Source: Erinaceus europaeus
Taxonomy: Eukaryota > Chordata > Mammalia > Eulipotyphla > Erinaceidae
DNA: 64,000 nt
Assembly: GCF_950295315.1 (NCBI RefSeq)
Contig: NC_080162.1
Location: forward strand, 68,485,760-68,549,759
Direction: 5' to 3'
Every line of letters begins with the position of its first letter. Positions within the stretch are counted from its first letter, which is position 1. A program made the translations under genes and the position numbers. The notes under the pieces were generated by a model. The model was not told the DNA's origin. It made no database searches and saw only the letters and a list, made by a program, of their open reading frames with translations. Shown here in pieces: positions 1 to 10,719 of this stretch.

Positions 1-545
1 AAAGCTTTCTAAGGTTCCCAGTCTCTCATGCACAGAGGTCCAATTATGAATTTTCAGAGTGTTCAGATTCACCTTGCTCCCTCATAACTCTTCTTTAGAG
101 ACTTATAATCAATATATTTCAAAGAATATCACTAGAGTTTAGACAATGTGTGATTATATAGAAGAGACAGATTAATTTCTTCTTCACTATAAAGCCAACA
201 TTCTATAGGACAGTAAGCTTCCAGTGCTCTGAGCACTACTGGTGCTAAAAGGTGGTAGGATATTTAGAAGCTAGTCTTAAAGCCTCTGCAGAACCCTTTG
301 CAAGGTTGTACAGCCTCCACCAATGAGCCAGTTCAAGTCCCAGGAAGTCCATCTCAAACCACCATTGCCCCATCTCCTGCCAAGACAATCTGTTTACTAG
401 GCAAACCTGAGTATCCTGCCCAGGAGTGAAGTCAGACAGTGCTTTTGTATAACCAAGTTAACTCCACCCCCCACACACCAACCTCACCATCCACCCCACC
501 CCACCACCCAGAAAAGTCCTGAAACAGTCAGTTCCTTCAGAACAT
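1..545. other. No gene recognised; unassigned sequence
   Basis: Unassigned AT-rich sequence. The only structure seen is a short C/A-rich low-complexity stretch near 463-515. No long ORF, no clear repeat family. Confidence 0.5.
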
Positions 546-549
546 ATTC

Positions 550-769
550 TTTTTAAAAAAATATTTTTTATTTATTATCTTTATTTATTTGATAGAGATA
601 GCCAGAAATCAAGAGAGAAAGGGGAGGTAGAGAGACAGAGAGACACCTGTAGCCCTGCTTTACCACTTATGAAGCTTTCCCTCTGCAGGTGGGGATCAGG
701 GGCTGGAACCTGGGTCCTTGTGCACTGTAATTTGTGCGCTTAAGCACATGCACCACCACCTGGCCCCCA
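550..769 (-). mobile_element. tRNA-derived SINE, short type A, antisense
   Basis: In plus reading it starts with the T-rich complement of the tail, then the purine-rich middle (AGAGAGACAGAGAG), the 'CCTCTGCAGGTGGGGA' core and ends in the complement of the tRNA-like head. This matches the dominant SINE of the window in reverse orientation. Divergence is moderate, so it is not among the youngest copies. Confidence 0.85.
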
Positions 770-775
770 GAACAC

Positions 776-1090
776 ATTCTGTACTTTATCTAGTTCATGG
801 CTACTCCCAGAAGTAAGGACATAGAAACTTCTCCCTTTGATTAGTGAAGCAGCCCCAGAGGTAGAACAGCAGAGAAGGACCCTAAACTGAATTGGTTCCC
901 TTATCTAACAATCACATAATGTAAAGCTGCTCACAAATCTTTTCCCTTTAGCCTCATTGCCAGAATCTGCAGAGTCATGTAGGAAGAGCCACCCCTCCTT
1001 TCTTGACAGCACACCTAGTAAAGCCATACGGAAGTAAATATCACGCCATGTGACCTCCTGGATGTTAAGACTTAAGTCTCCCTAGGATAC
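776..1090. other. No gene recognised; unassigned sequence
   Basis: Unassigned stretch between a SINE and the TTTC microsatellite. Nothing supported. Confidence 0.45.
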
Positions 1091-1092
1091 AC

Positions 1093-1102
1093 TTTTTCTT
1101 TC

Positions 1103-1162
<60 letters not shown>
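1093..1162. repeat. (TTTC)n microsatellite
   Basis: About 16 TTTC units, nearly perfect. It abuts the 3' end of an antisense L1, so it is best read as an expanded poly(A) tail of that insertion (AAAG on the minus strand). Confidence 0.9.
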
Positions 1163-2066
1163 GCCATCTTTTTTATGTGATTAATAATTGTTTACAAGAT
1201 TTTAAGACTACAGGGTATAGTCCCACAATGTACCCACCACCAAAGTTCTCTGTCGCCACTTCCCAATACACAAAGATAACAACTAAAGCTCTCACAAGTC
1301 TTATAAATAGTTTGTTTTCTTCTGGAATTGTTTTCTATGTTACTGTATATCAGTTCTCTAGATTCTATATATGGGTGAAATGACTCTACGTGTTTCGCTA
1401 AGCATAATCACCTCCAGTTCTATTTACTTTATCCCAAAGGACACAATATCACCTTTTTGATTGCAGAGTAGTGTTCCAAGGAGTATATCTCCCTAACTTC
1501 TTTAGCCAGTCATCTGTCAATAAACAGTTTGGCTGTTTCCATTCTGTGTCTATTGTGAATAATGCATCTATGAACATAGGAATGCATATTTCCCTTTGAT
1601 TGCATGTCTTTGGGATAAATGTCTGAGAGATATTGTTGGGTCATAAAGTAATTCCATTTTTATTTGTGTAAGGACTCTCCATATAGTCTTCCAAAGGGGT
1701 TGTATCAGTTTGCATTTCCTACCAACAATGTCACTGAGTTCCTTTTTCTCCACATCTTCTCCAACCCCTAACACTTTGCATTTTGTTCATGTAGAACATT
1801 CTCACAGGTGTAAGATGGAATCTCAGTGTAGTTTTAATTTGCATTTCTCTAATGATAAGTGAAGTGGAGCTTTTCTTCATATGTCTGTGGGCCATGTGTA
1901 TCCCTTCTTTAGAAAACTATCTATTTGTTCCTTTGGCTCACTTTTTATTGGGGAAATTTTATTCTTTAGTTAAGCTGTACAAGTTCTTTATAGATGTTTG
2001 GCTACAGTAACTTACCAGATGTGTGATGTGCAGATATCTTCTCCTAGTTACTAGGTTGCCATAATT
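1163..2066 (-). mobile_element. Old L1 fragment: ORF2 C-terminal part and 3' UTR, antisense
   Basis: Read on the minus strand it runs from the end of L1 ORF2 into a 3' UTR. Recognisable antisense landmarks are 'TCACAGGTGTAAGATGGAATCTC' near 1801 (the ORF2 stretch before the Cys-rich motif), 'CCACATCTTCTCCAACCC' near 1750, and 'ATTGTGAATAATGCATCTATGAACAT' near 1552. The frame is broken throughout. The TTTC microsatellite sits at its tail. Confidence 0.8.
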
Positions 2067-2068
2067 TC

Positions 2069-2310
2069 TTTATCTATCAATCTGCTGATGGGCACTCAGG
2101 GTGCTTTCACTATTTGGGAATTGTAAATAATGCATCTATGAATATAGGAGTGCATATATCTCTTCAAATTACTGTTTGCCTGTCCTTTGGATAAATGTAC
2201 AACAGTGGTATTGCTGGAGGAAAGGTAATTCCATTTTTATTTGTTTAAGGCCAGTCTTCCAAAGGGGCTGCATCAACTTGAATTCCCATCAACAGTGTAA
2301 CAGAGTTACT
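2069..2310 (-). mobile_element. Second old L1 ORF2 fragment, antisense
   Basis: Repeats landmarks already present at about 1505-1740 ('AATAATGCATCTATGAA', 'GGTAATTCCATTTTTATTTG', 'CTTCCAAAGGGG'). It is therefore a separate L1 piece or a local duplication, not a continuation. Confidence 0.65.
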
Positions 2311-2464
2311 ATAGGGTACATTTTTCTAGAAAATCGGGATGCCCAGAAAAAGTGACTAACTCCTGAGAAAATGGCTGTGTTTATGCTATCTGAAATGCAT
2401 ACGTTCTTAGTATTTGGTTCTACTTTGAGAAGAAATAATGCTAAAGTAACTCATTATATTAAAC

Positions 2465-3025
2465 ATTGAGAAAATAAAAGATGCCCTTCCTTACAACTGC
2501 AGACAACTAATTTTTGACAATAGGGTCCAAAAATATTACATAGAGAAAGAAGAGTCTCTTCAACAAATGACGTTGGGAAAACTGAGTTGAAATATAAAGA
2601 TGAATGACTACCACATATCATCATGTGCAAAAGTCGACTCCAAATGGATCAAAGTCATAGCCATTAGACCACAAAATATGAAATGCATAGAAGAAAGCAT
2701 TGACAGAACTTCGTGATCTACACTGCGAGAATGTCTTCAAATAATTGTGTCCAACATCAAGGAAAACAAAACTAAAACAAACCAATGGGACTATACCAAA
2801 CTGAAAAATTTCTTCACAGAAAAGAGAACCATCACCAAAACAAAAAGAGACCTTACATAATGAGAGTTCTCTATAGAATATATACCCAATAAAGGGCTAA
2901 TAACAAAAATATATAAAGAACTCACTAAATTCAACAACAGAAAAGAAAACAAACCAACTAAAAAATAGGGCAAGGACAAGGACAAAAGCTTCACATGCAG
3001 AGAGCCAAAAAACATATAAAAAAGT
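2465..3025 (+). mobile_element. Old L1 ORF2 C-terminal fragment, upstream half of an interrupted element
   Basis: Translates with stops and frameshifts as L1 ORF2 C-terminal region. The stretch near 2783-2860 reads NQWDYTKLKNFF followed by TEKRTITKTKR, and near 2905-2940 TKIYKELTKFNN. The reading stops at 3025 and resumes at 5356, because another L1 is inserted here. Not functional. Confidence 0.8.
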
Positions 3026-5347
3026 TAGATCTGCAAGATGATCAAACTCTGATAATGGGATTAAATTGTTCAAGGAACTCTAAAAAAATGTATCTGTAAA
3101 TATATCACTATAAACATCTAAATAAACTATAACTTTAGGCCAGACATATCAAGACCTTTTGACCTTGTAAGTACTTAAAATACAAAGAAGTTCAGATACC
3201 ACCAAAAGGGTCCAAAGCATAGTGAAGTCAAGTATATTAATATAGATATTAACCATTGGATTATCATAGAAAATAAACCTCCCAACTGACCTGGTTATAA
3301 TAATAATTATTATTATTGATAGTCTAAGATCTTTCTAAGACTACACAAAACACCTTGCATTCTCTTTAAGATCCTCATTTCTCCTAGTCCTGGCATTTCT
3401 AGGACTATACCCATACTTCTTGGTATTTCTTCTCTATGGTTCCTTACCACCATACCACTTCTGTCACCTCCAACTAAATCACTACTGGCACTGCCACCCC
3501 ACATTATGCTGCTACTGAATTTTTACTGTGGACTGTAACCAGAGATACTGAGCCTGAGAAGGTAACCTCGCAACTCTTCAAATCTGGTGAGACCTTTCCT
3601 AACACATGGGACTATCTACACCTATGTTAGATGGACGTCATTTGACTAAGTAACAGATACCAGATCAGGCTAGGGTTTAGGGTACTGGGTATAGGTGTAC
3701 ACATATCCATAAGCAAGGAGTAATTATATGACTCAAAGTCTAAGTGCTCAATAATGGTTGAAGAGCCTAAAGAAGACATCATAAATACCCTAACAGATTG
3801 CACTTAGACCAAATTAACTGGGCAGCCTAGCTGAAAGGTCCAAAGGAGACAGATCCCAAAAACCTAACTCTGGCTGTGCTCGACAAATGACACTCAATGC
3901 CTAAACAACTGAGAGAAAGTCTAAAAATCATCAGATAAAGAAAGGACAACAAAAGTTGGATAAGGGAAAGAGACTGGCCCACTTAATAATGGCCCTTTTG
4001 GTCAGTATCATACCACCTCATCATCTGGGGCCCTAGTTAGGGAATCCTTGGATTCCCATATACACATGATAGGCCTAGACATCTAAAGGATCCCTCTCTC
4101 CACCACCACTGGTTGCTTCTATAAGTAATAGCATTTTGTGGGCCCTCCCAGAACTCTGTCCTCACCATAAAGCAATAACAGTAGGGATAGCCCCAATCTC
4201 TGAAGGGAGGCAGGGGTTATCCTGCCCTGCCACTTGAGAAAGACTGGCATTTCACTTAAGTGAAGCCTGCAGTGTTCCCAACTGTGACCATGAGATATAA
4301 GCTTGGATTAACAGGGATTTATAGAGGCTGCACAGGCTCTGGTGCTAAATATGTGTGTGGTGTGTGTGTGTGTGTGTGTCTGTGTGTGTGTGTGTGTGCG
4401 TGTGTGTGTGCGTGTGTGTATGCACCTGCGCGCCCTGGATCAGGTGGATGGAGGTAAATAGTTAATTTTAGCCACAGATTTTTTGTTCAAGAATGGGAGC
4501 TACTCTCTGCCCTTATCCAACTTTCTAGCCCGTTTTCTCTACTCTGACACCATTCTCTCAGACAATATTCTTATGCAATTTCAAACTAGCTACCAAACTC
4601 AAGCAAAACTACCATAGCCGTGTGCCCCCAAGAACATGCCTAAAATGGATTTCCTAGCTTTCTTCTACCCTAAAATCCCTAATCTCATCAGCTCTAATCC
4701 TACTTTTTGGTTCCTGTTCATTAACCATTTTTGTCTCAACTTAGTTCATGCCACCTTCCAGACATCAAGTTGCAGAGGCTACCATGATTACAACCCGACT
4801 TCTCTGGGCAGACGACCTCACCAATGTGTCCTGGACCCTCGCATCTCCAGAGCTCTGGTCCACTAGGGAGAGATAGAAACAGGCAAGGGGTATGGGTCGA
4901 CCTGATGATTCCCAAGTTCAGCGGAGAAGCAATTACATAAGCCAAAACTCCTACCCTCTGCACCCCAAAATCAACCTTGACCCATACTCCCAAAGGGGAA
5001 GAAGTGATAGGATGAAGATAAGAGATCTCTGAATGCCAGCTCCATTAGCACCCAGAGAGAGAAAAGGGAAAGGAGAAGGACACATGGGGGTAGTTATGTT
5101 GTCATGAGTGGCTTGGAGGGAAAAAGAGGATTGAATCAGAACAAAAGGGGGCAGTAATGAATCAATGTGGACAGACAGTTGTAGAGATGATGCTTGACTC
5201 ATGTCTGCAACTGTGGTAGATTACAGTGGGGAGAGAGAAGATTCAGAACTCTGGTGGTGGGAATGGTGTGGATTTAAACCCCTGTTGACATGTAATTCTG
5301 TAATATAAAATATATAAAATAATAAAAATAAATAAAATAAATGAAAG
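3026..5347 (+). mobile_element. L1 insertion, long 3' UTR only, nested in an older L1
   Basis: Flanked by an 8-bp direct repeat AAAAAAGT (3018-3025 and 5348-5355). Removing the insert rejoins the older ORF2 reading across the junction. It holds only 3' UTR: 'CATCAAGTTGCAGAGGCTACCATGATT' near 4764 corresponds to the 3' UTR block found elsewhere. It ends in the 'TCTGGTGGTGGGAATGGTGTGG' signature (5251 on) and an A-rich tail. A TG microsatellite sits inside it. More diverged than the copies at 28-31 kb. Confidence 0.75.
4356..4428. repeat. (TG)n microsatellite
   Basis: Alternating TG with a few C interruptions, purine/pyrimidine alternating and so potentially Z-DNA forming. Lies inside the L1 3' UTR. 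Confidence 0.9.
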
Positions 5348-5355
5348 AAAAAAGT

Positions 5356-5985
5356 GCTCATATTTACTTATCAAAAGAGAAATGCAAATAAAGAGTGAGA
5401 TACCACTTTACATCTATAAGAAAATCATACATTGGAAAGGACAGAAGCAATTGTTGGTGAGGAGATGGGGAGAAAGTAACCCTTCCACACTGCTGATGAA
5501 ACTGAAAATTGACCCAATACCTGTGGAAGTCTGGAAACTTCTCAGAGGGGTCCAGCAGTAGTGTCATAACCGGTATAAGGATCCATCTGGAAACTTCTCA
5601 GAATATTAGCAATAGGCCTACCCTTTCTCAGAAATTTCTCTCCTGGGAATTTATTCAAAGGAAACAAAACACCTATCAGAATATATTTATGTACACCTAT
5701 GCTCATCTCAGCACAATTTTTAAGAGCCCAAGCTTAGAAGCAACCTAGATGTCATGCTAATAACAAATGAGTGGCTAAAAATGTTGTGATATACACAGAA
5801 TGGAAAACTATAGGCTACTAAAAATGATAAAGTCATCTCCTTTGCCTTATCTTGGATGGAATTTGAAGGAATAATGTTAACTAAGAGAAGCCAAAAAAAA
5901 AAAAAGGACAAATAGCAAATTATCTCACTTATACATGAAGTTTAAGAATCAAGACCAGAAAGAGAAAATACAAGGTGAAACTTTG
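5356..5985 (+). mobile_element. Old L1 ORF2 C-terminal fragment, downstream half
   Basis: Continues the element broken at 3025: AAAGAGAAATGCAAAT near 5380 is the conserved REMQIK coding motif. Near 5640-5700 is the 'CTCCTGGGAATTTATTCAAAGGA' stretch, and near 5860-5930 the distal ORF2 end. Several stops and deletions; no intact frame. Confidence 0.8.
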
Positions 5986-6338
5986 ACTGGATGCAGTGTA
6001 TTGTACCAAAGCAAAGAACTCTGGGGAAGAAGAGGAAAGGAGGAGATGGGGGTTGACTCATTGGAGTCCTGGTCTGTGATGGTAGAAAAGGGCCCAAATT
6101 GGAAGTGAGGGTGTTTTGCAGATTCCTATCACAAAGTGATAAGAAACTGTACCCATGTGCTAACAACTGTACTATAAACCATCGAACCCCCAATAAGATG
6201 ACAAAAAAAAACAAACAAACAAGATATGGTATGAGAACATTCCTCACTATTCCCAAATCCTGAATAACTAGATTAAAAGTTTTTTTTTTCTTTTTAAATA
6301 CCAGAAATGCTTTAATTGCTAAGCTTAAAGATCTTTCC

Positions 6339-6672
6339 AGGGGGTCAGGTGGTAGCACAGGGAGTTAAGTGCACATGCCACAAAGCACAATGATCAGAGC
6401 AAGGATCCCTGTTCGGGCCCTCTGCTCCCCACTAGCGGTGAGGGGGGAGTCTCTTCACAAGCACTTAAGCAGGTCTACAGGAGTCTATCTTTCTCTCCCC
6501 CTCTGTCTCCTCTCCCTCTCTTGATTTCTCTCTGTCCTATCCAACAACAATGGCAGCAATAACAACAATGATAAACAAAAAGGGCAACAAAAGGGAAAGC
6601 CTCCAGAAACAGTGGATTCATACTGCAGGCATTGAGCCCCAGTGATAACCCTGGCGGCAAAAAGGAAAAAAA
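6339..6672 (+). mobile_element. tRNA-derived SINE, long type A with 3' module
   Basis: Head 'GGTGGTAGCACAGGGAGTTAAG' with an A-box-like segment, core 'CTCCCCACTAGCGGTGAGG', TCTCTC middle, 'CTGTCCTATCCAACAAC', A/C-rich linker, then the extra 3' module from GCCTCCAGA (about 6599) to CCTGGCGGC, and a poly(A) tail. Confidence 0.9.
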
Positions 6673-6704
6673 CACCTTTCCAGAATGAAACAGATTAAAT
6701 GGCA

Positions 6705-7018
6705 GTGAGGTGACCGGGTGGTAGAGCAGCAGGTTAAGTGCACATGGCATCAAGCGTAAGGACTGGCATAAGGATCCCCATTCGAGGCCCCGGCTCCTGA
6801 CCTGCAGGGGAGGTCGTTTCACAAGTGGTGAAGCAGGTCTGCAGGTGTCTATCTTTCTGCCCCCCACCCCTCTTTCCCTCTGTCCTATCCAACAATGATA
6901 GTAACAATAATAATAACAATAACAACGGTGAGCAGCAAGGCCAACAAAAGGGGGGAAAATAGCCTCCAGGAACAGGCACCAAGCCCCAGCAATAACCCTA
7001 GAGGCAAAAAAAAAAAAG
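6705..7018 (+). mobile_element. tRNA-derived SINE, long type A with 3' module
   Basis: Same architecture as the copy just upstream, in tandem orientation. The 3' module is shortened. It starts GCCTCCAGG (6962-6970) and ends CCTAGAGGC (6997-7005), leaving an almost complete inverted repeat. Confidence 0.9.
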
Positions 7019-7044
7019 GCAATTGAAAAGGGGCAAACTATCTC

Positions 7045-7190
7045 TAAGACTGAAAACTATGATGGCTATGGTTGATGGGGAATAGGATGCACAGAACTTT
7101 GGTGGTGGGTGGTGGTGTGTAACAATTCCCCCATAATATTATAATTTGTAAACCATTATGAAATCCATAATAAAAATAGTTTTTAAATGT
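7045..7190 (+). mobile_element. Old L1 3' end fragment
   Basis: Carries the terminal signature 'AACTTTGGTGGTGGGTGGTGG', then 'CATAATATTATAATTTGTAAA' and 'CCATAATAAAAA', matching the older L1 tail class also seen at 33190-33260 and 55580-55680. Confidence 0.7.
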
Positions 7191-7194
7191 TCAA

Positions 7195-7990
7195 AGAACC
7201 ATACAAGATAAACTAGGTCTTTATAAACATAGACTCATCTAAGAGTTCAATTCCAATATACCTACATTGTTCAAATTAGCACAAGAGCCAAATCATGATT
7301 AACTTTCTTTTGTGTTAATCTATACTATTTTGTTAAGATGCTCAAAACATTATCCAGTTAAGTAAACATTCCACCATGCTCAAGTACCTGGGCTCAGTGT
7401 CCCACTCCCCATCTACAGAGGGAAAGCTTCTCTAGAGGTGTCTCTCTGTTTCTCTCCCTCTATATTCCCCACCTTTCTCAGTTTCTCTATATATCTAGTA
7501 TAAAAAAATAAACAAAAAATATTCTCAACACACTTAGTAATAAATATATTGAATAATTCTCATAACTATGTCATTTCATTTTACTTATCATTTTTGAAGA
7601 CTTATAGGATCAGCGTCTGTATATTTTTGCAAAGGCTTTAGTGGGATTAATGTCTGTGTGTTTATGAAAAGGTCAACTAAAACACTAATTTGATGGAGTG
7701 TAATTTGAATCCTTTCCATTTTAGCCTGTCATAAAATACATACACTGAAATATAGACTGATAACCCATGGGGGGGGTGAAGTTCGCAGTCTCATGCTAGA
7801 AAATTATTTCAATAACTTTCTATTTTCATCTTTACACAAGTCTACTAACCCATATCCAGGTGATCATTTGGGTAGTCAAGCTTTCTCCTTCACTATTGTC
7901 TAAATTGTTCTGTAACAACCAACTAAATGTAAGGTACCCAGGAATCACAACATAAAAGAAGAAGACGAGCGGATAAGGGAAGAACTAAAT
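7195..7990. other. No gene recognised
   Basis: Mostly unassigned AT-rich DNA. A diverged SINE core ('CCCACTCCCCATCTACAGAGGG' then TCTCTC) lies at about 7365-7515 on the plus strand. Nothing else is recognised. Confidence 0.5.
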
Positions 7991-8100
7991 GTCGAAGGAA
8001 TGTGTTGTTAAAATTCGGAGGCTCTAGCTGGCCGGGCTAGCTTCACGGCGAGTAACAGAGACGACCAGAGACATACGGCTGGGCAGGGAAGCTGTATTTC

Positions 8101-8106
8101 TTTATT
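8101..8106 (-). terminator. LTR polyadenylation signal AATAAA
   Basis: Plus strand reads TTTATT. On the minus strand AATAAA sits between the U3-like and U5-like parts of the solo LTR, where the R region is expected. Confidence 0.6.
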
Positions 8107-8185
8107 CAGGAACAACGATTCATAAACTAAGACAAACTTATCACCAAACAGAACTCTGCTGCCTCTTTCCCCCCGCAGCGGCGCA

Positions 8186-8236
8186 AGAACTCTTGAACTC
8201 TGCAACTCTCCAACTCTGGAACTCTGGAACCCTCTC
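8186..8236. repeat. Degenerate AACTCTGG-type short tandem repeat inside the LTR
   Basis: The motif 'AACTCT' with variable spacers recurs about six times within the presumed U3. Short U3 repeats are often transcription-factor sites, but no specific factor is assigned. Confidence 0.6.
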
Positions 8237-8513
8237 GGGGTTCCTTGGGGCGGGGCCAAGCAGGCCCGCGAAATTAGCAGGACTGATCCAATTTTCTTGC
8301 CGGGGGAGAACTAGAACAGCCCAATGTAAAGCATACAACAGGAATGTAACAGATACAAAGATGCTGAAAAGATAAATAATAATAATAATTTGAATGTTTG
8401 GGGAAGAACTTTTCTGGAAATTCTACTGAAATGATTACAAACTGGATGCACAATCCCTGCACACCTCACCTTTCCATCTTCCTCAACCCTGTTTCTCTCT
8501 ATCTCTTAGAAGA

Positions 8514-8975
8514 TGTCAGGAAATTGTGAAGAGCCTCACAAAGCATTATGCCAGCTCCCCCTGCTCCACCCTGCGTTCCTGATACTATGGCCTATCTACA
8601 TAATCATTGTTTTGCCCAAAAGATCCCCACTCATTCCATTTCTTTGATCTATCTTCTTTCTACCCTCAAGACCTTCCCTGCCTGCAGGGTAGTATTATTA
8701 ATCCTACCAGTTAAAACCCTTGCAAAAGTTGCTAAGGAAGTTCCTACCTTTCCAGCTTCATTTTGCCTTTCTCTGCCCCTTTTCTAGCCATTTCTGTTTC
8801 CAATTTGCCACTTTCGGGTCTGTCTTTTAAAAGTCGTGGCCCTCTGATCAATAAATATATTGCATTGCCTCACCATGAGCTTGGTTCCTGAGTCATCTCC
8901 CCTGTGTTGCTGAGTGAGTAGCAGCCCAGGCTGGCTTTGGTAAAGTTTTCTCCAACCCAGAGAGTACGCACCCAG
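8514..8975 (+). mobile_element. Probable class I (ERV1-like) solo LTR or LTR fragment
   Basis: Begins TGTCAGGAAATTG and contains a TATA-like TTTTAAAA near 8827. About 25 bp later comes GATCAATAAATA (polyadenylation signal near 8850), then a U5-like GC-richer end. A possible 5-bp flanking repeat GAAGA (8509-8513, 8976-8980) would set the 3' boundary, but the element would then not end in CA, so that edge is uncertain and could lie near 9005. No internal retroviral sequence follows. Confidence 0.5.
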
Positions 8976-9086
8976 GAAGAGGCACCCCCATGCTAGCCCA
9001 GCATCAAATGTTTTCTCTAAGAGTATCCTTCAAATAAACACCAAATGAAAAGCTATTTAAGTGTTTCCTGAAGAAGCCAATATAAG

Positions 9087-9250
9087 AGGGCCAGATGGTA
9101 GCACACCTGGTTGAGCACACGTGTTACAATGCACAAAGACCCGGGCTCAAGCCCCCCATCCCTACCTACAGAGGGAAAGCTTTGCAAGTAGTGACGAAGG
9201 GCTGTCTCTCCCCTTCCTCTCAAATTCTGGCTGTCTCTACTTAGCCTTAA
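9087..9250 (+). mobile_element. tRNA-derived SINE, short type A
   Basis: Head 'GGGCCAGATGGTAGCACACCTGGTTGAG', B-box region 'CCCGGGCTCAAGCCCC', core 'CCTACCTACAGAGGGAAAGC', TCTC middle. The A-rich tail is lost or degraded. Confidence 0.85.
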
Positions 9251-9254
9251 TCCC

Positions 9255-9770
9255 ACCTCTCATGAATTTCTCCATAAGTATACTCACCATTGTAAATGAG
9301 GACTGTAAATTTTATTGAAAATGATGACTAGTGATTGACTTTATATACCACTAAACACACAGTATTTCATTCCAAGTATACCTGCTAAATACTTTTACTC
9401 ATCCTGACTCCAATCCTTGTGCTTTGTACTATGTGTGCTTAACCTGGTGCCTAACTCCCAGCCCCAACACAAATGATTTTTAAGATGCATACATCTCCCC
9501 TTCCCCCTCAGGAATTTTAAACTTTATTCATGAAAAGTGAGAACATTCACATGTTAGGTCAAGAAAGTGGGAAAAAGAGAAAAATACCAGAGCTCTTTCG
9601 CACATGGTAGCTGGCTCACCCAGGCCTAAGCACATTTCTGACAAGTTTCTATAAAACGTAAAGGTGAAGTTTGGACTAGATTGTAAAATTCATAAGCATC
9701 CAACCAATGAAGAAACTGGAGAAAGAATTTTGTATCTGAGTATAAATTTTTGCTTTTATCATAAGCCCCT
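9255..9770. other. No gene recognised
   Basis: Unassigned AT-rich DNA with no supported feature. It directly precedes an L1 3' end and its last 150 bp could be an older L1 part that I cannot align. Confidence 0.4.
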
Positions 9771-9774
9771 TTGC

Positions 9775-10170
9775 ACCAACACAGCTGATCCAGACACCAA
9801 GCTACAGATGCTACCATGAAGATGCTACCAGACTTCCCCAGGCAGAAGACCTCATCAATGTATTCTGAAACCTCATCTCTCCAAAGCCCTGTCCCACTAG
9901 GGAAAGAGAGAGACAGGCTGGGAGTATGGATTGATCTGCCAATGCCCATGTTCAGTGGAAAAGCAATTAAAGAAGCCAGACCTTCCACCTTCTGCACCCC
10001 ATAATGATTCTGGGTCCCTACTCCCAGAGAGATAAAAGAATAGGAAAGCTTCTATTGTAGAGGATGGGATATAGAACTCTGGTAGTGGGAAATGTGTGGA
10101 ATTTTACCCCTCTTATCCTATGGTTTTGTTGGTATACTCTATTTTTATTTTATACATGATTTAAATAAAA

Positions 10171-10171
<1 letters not shown>
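9775..10171 (+). mobile_element. L1 3' UTR end, 5'-truncated
   Basis: Shares the 3' UTR block with other copies: 'GAGAGACAGGCTGGGAGTATGG' (9907 on), 'CCATGTTCAGTGGAAAAGCAATTA', 'CCAGACCTTCCACCTTCTGCA', 'CTCTTATCCTATGGTTTTGT'. It ends in an AATAAA-containing tail followed by an AT microsatellite. Confidence 0.8.
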
Positions 10172-10220
<49 letters not shown>

Positions 10221-10222
10221 TA
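10172..10222. repeat. (AT)n microsatellite
   Basis: About 20 AT units at the tail of an L1 3' end; self-complementary and cruciform-prone. Confidence 0.9.
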
Positions 10223-10309
10223 CTCTTTCTCAATTACATTTCTCTTCTATCCATCTCAAAGCTGTACCCACCTCAAACTTGGTCTTAATCTCAGAATTCT
10301 GGGCTTCTT

Positions 10310-10480
10310 TTTAATTTAATTTTTATTAGTAATGTACTATAGATTGTCAAGATTATAAGATTGCAGAGGAATAGTTTCACATGGACCCTCCCTACCTCCC
10401 AACAACCACCATCATTCTCACAAAATCTTAGAGACAGTTTGGTTATTCGTTTTCTAAAAAAAGTATTCACACAAAGCACA
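10310..10480 (-). mobile_element. Old L1 3' end, antisense
   Basis: Starts with 'TTTAATTTTTATTAGTAATGTAC', then 'ATAGTTTCACATGGACCCTCCCTACCTCCCAACAAC'. This is the diverged complement of the L1 terminal region, like 23555-23705. Confidence 0.55.
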
Positions 10481-10719
10481 AGTATGCAATGCTACAGAAT
10501 TATCATTACAAAGCATTATTGAAACAATTACTCCCAAAAAATGGCATTTTGGTCAGTTTAACTATATTTTCCTTCTATTATCAAGTGAGGCTTCAAAGAG
10601 TAAATGAAGAATTGTGGAAAATATGTTTATTGATGTTAAATGTATCAACAATGAGAAAAATATAATTATACAAGTACCCCCATAGTTTCTAAGCTTATTT
10701 ACAAAGTGAAGTTCAAAGA

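Larger units (their letters stand above)
8003..8340 (-). mobile_element. Solo LTR of an ERVK/IAP-like endogenous retrovirus
   Basis: A 338-bp element with terminal inverted repeat TGTTGT...ACAACA and a perfect 6-bp target duplication GGAATG (7997-8002 and 8341-8346). On the minus strand it has a GC-rich U3 with a CCCCGCCCC GC box, an AATAAA polyadenylation signal (complement at 8101-8106), and an R/U5-like end. It is much more GC-rich than its surroundings. No internal retroviral genes flank it, so it is a recombined solo LTR. A 6-bp duplication and this size fit class II (beta-like) ERVs; the family assignment is by resemblance only. Confidence 0.85.

Noticed and set aside
4260..4457. Cys/Val-rich small ORF
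   Set aside because: Translation of the TG microsatellite inside an L1 3' UTR.
6475..6982. Antisense open frames of 130 and 82 codons
   Set aside because: Antisense reading of two tandem SINEs.
8003..9005. A full provirus between the two LTR-like elements
   Set aside because: The elements are in opposite orientation, unrelated in sequence and less than 200 bp apart, with no gag, pol or env between them.
10172..10222. CRISPR-like or origin-like repeat
   Set aside because: Simple AT microsatellite at an L1 tail; no spacer structure, and the genome is mammalian.
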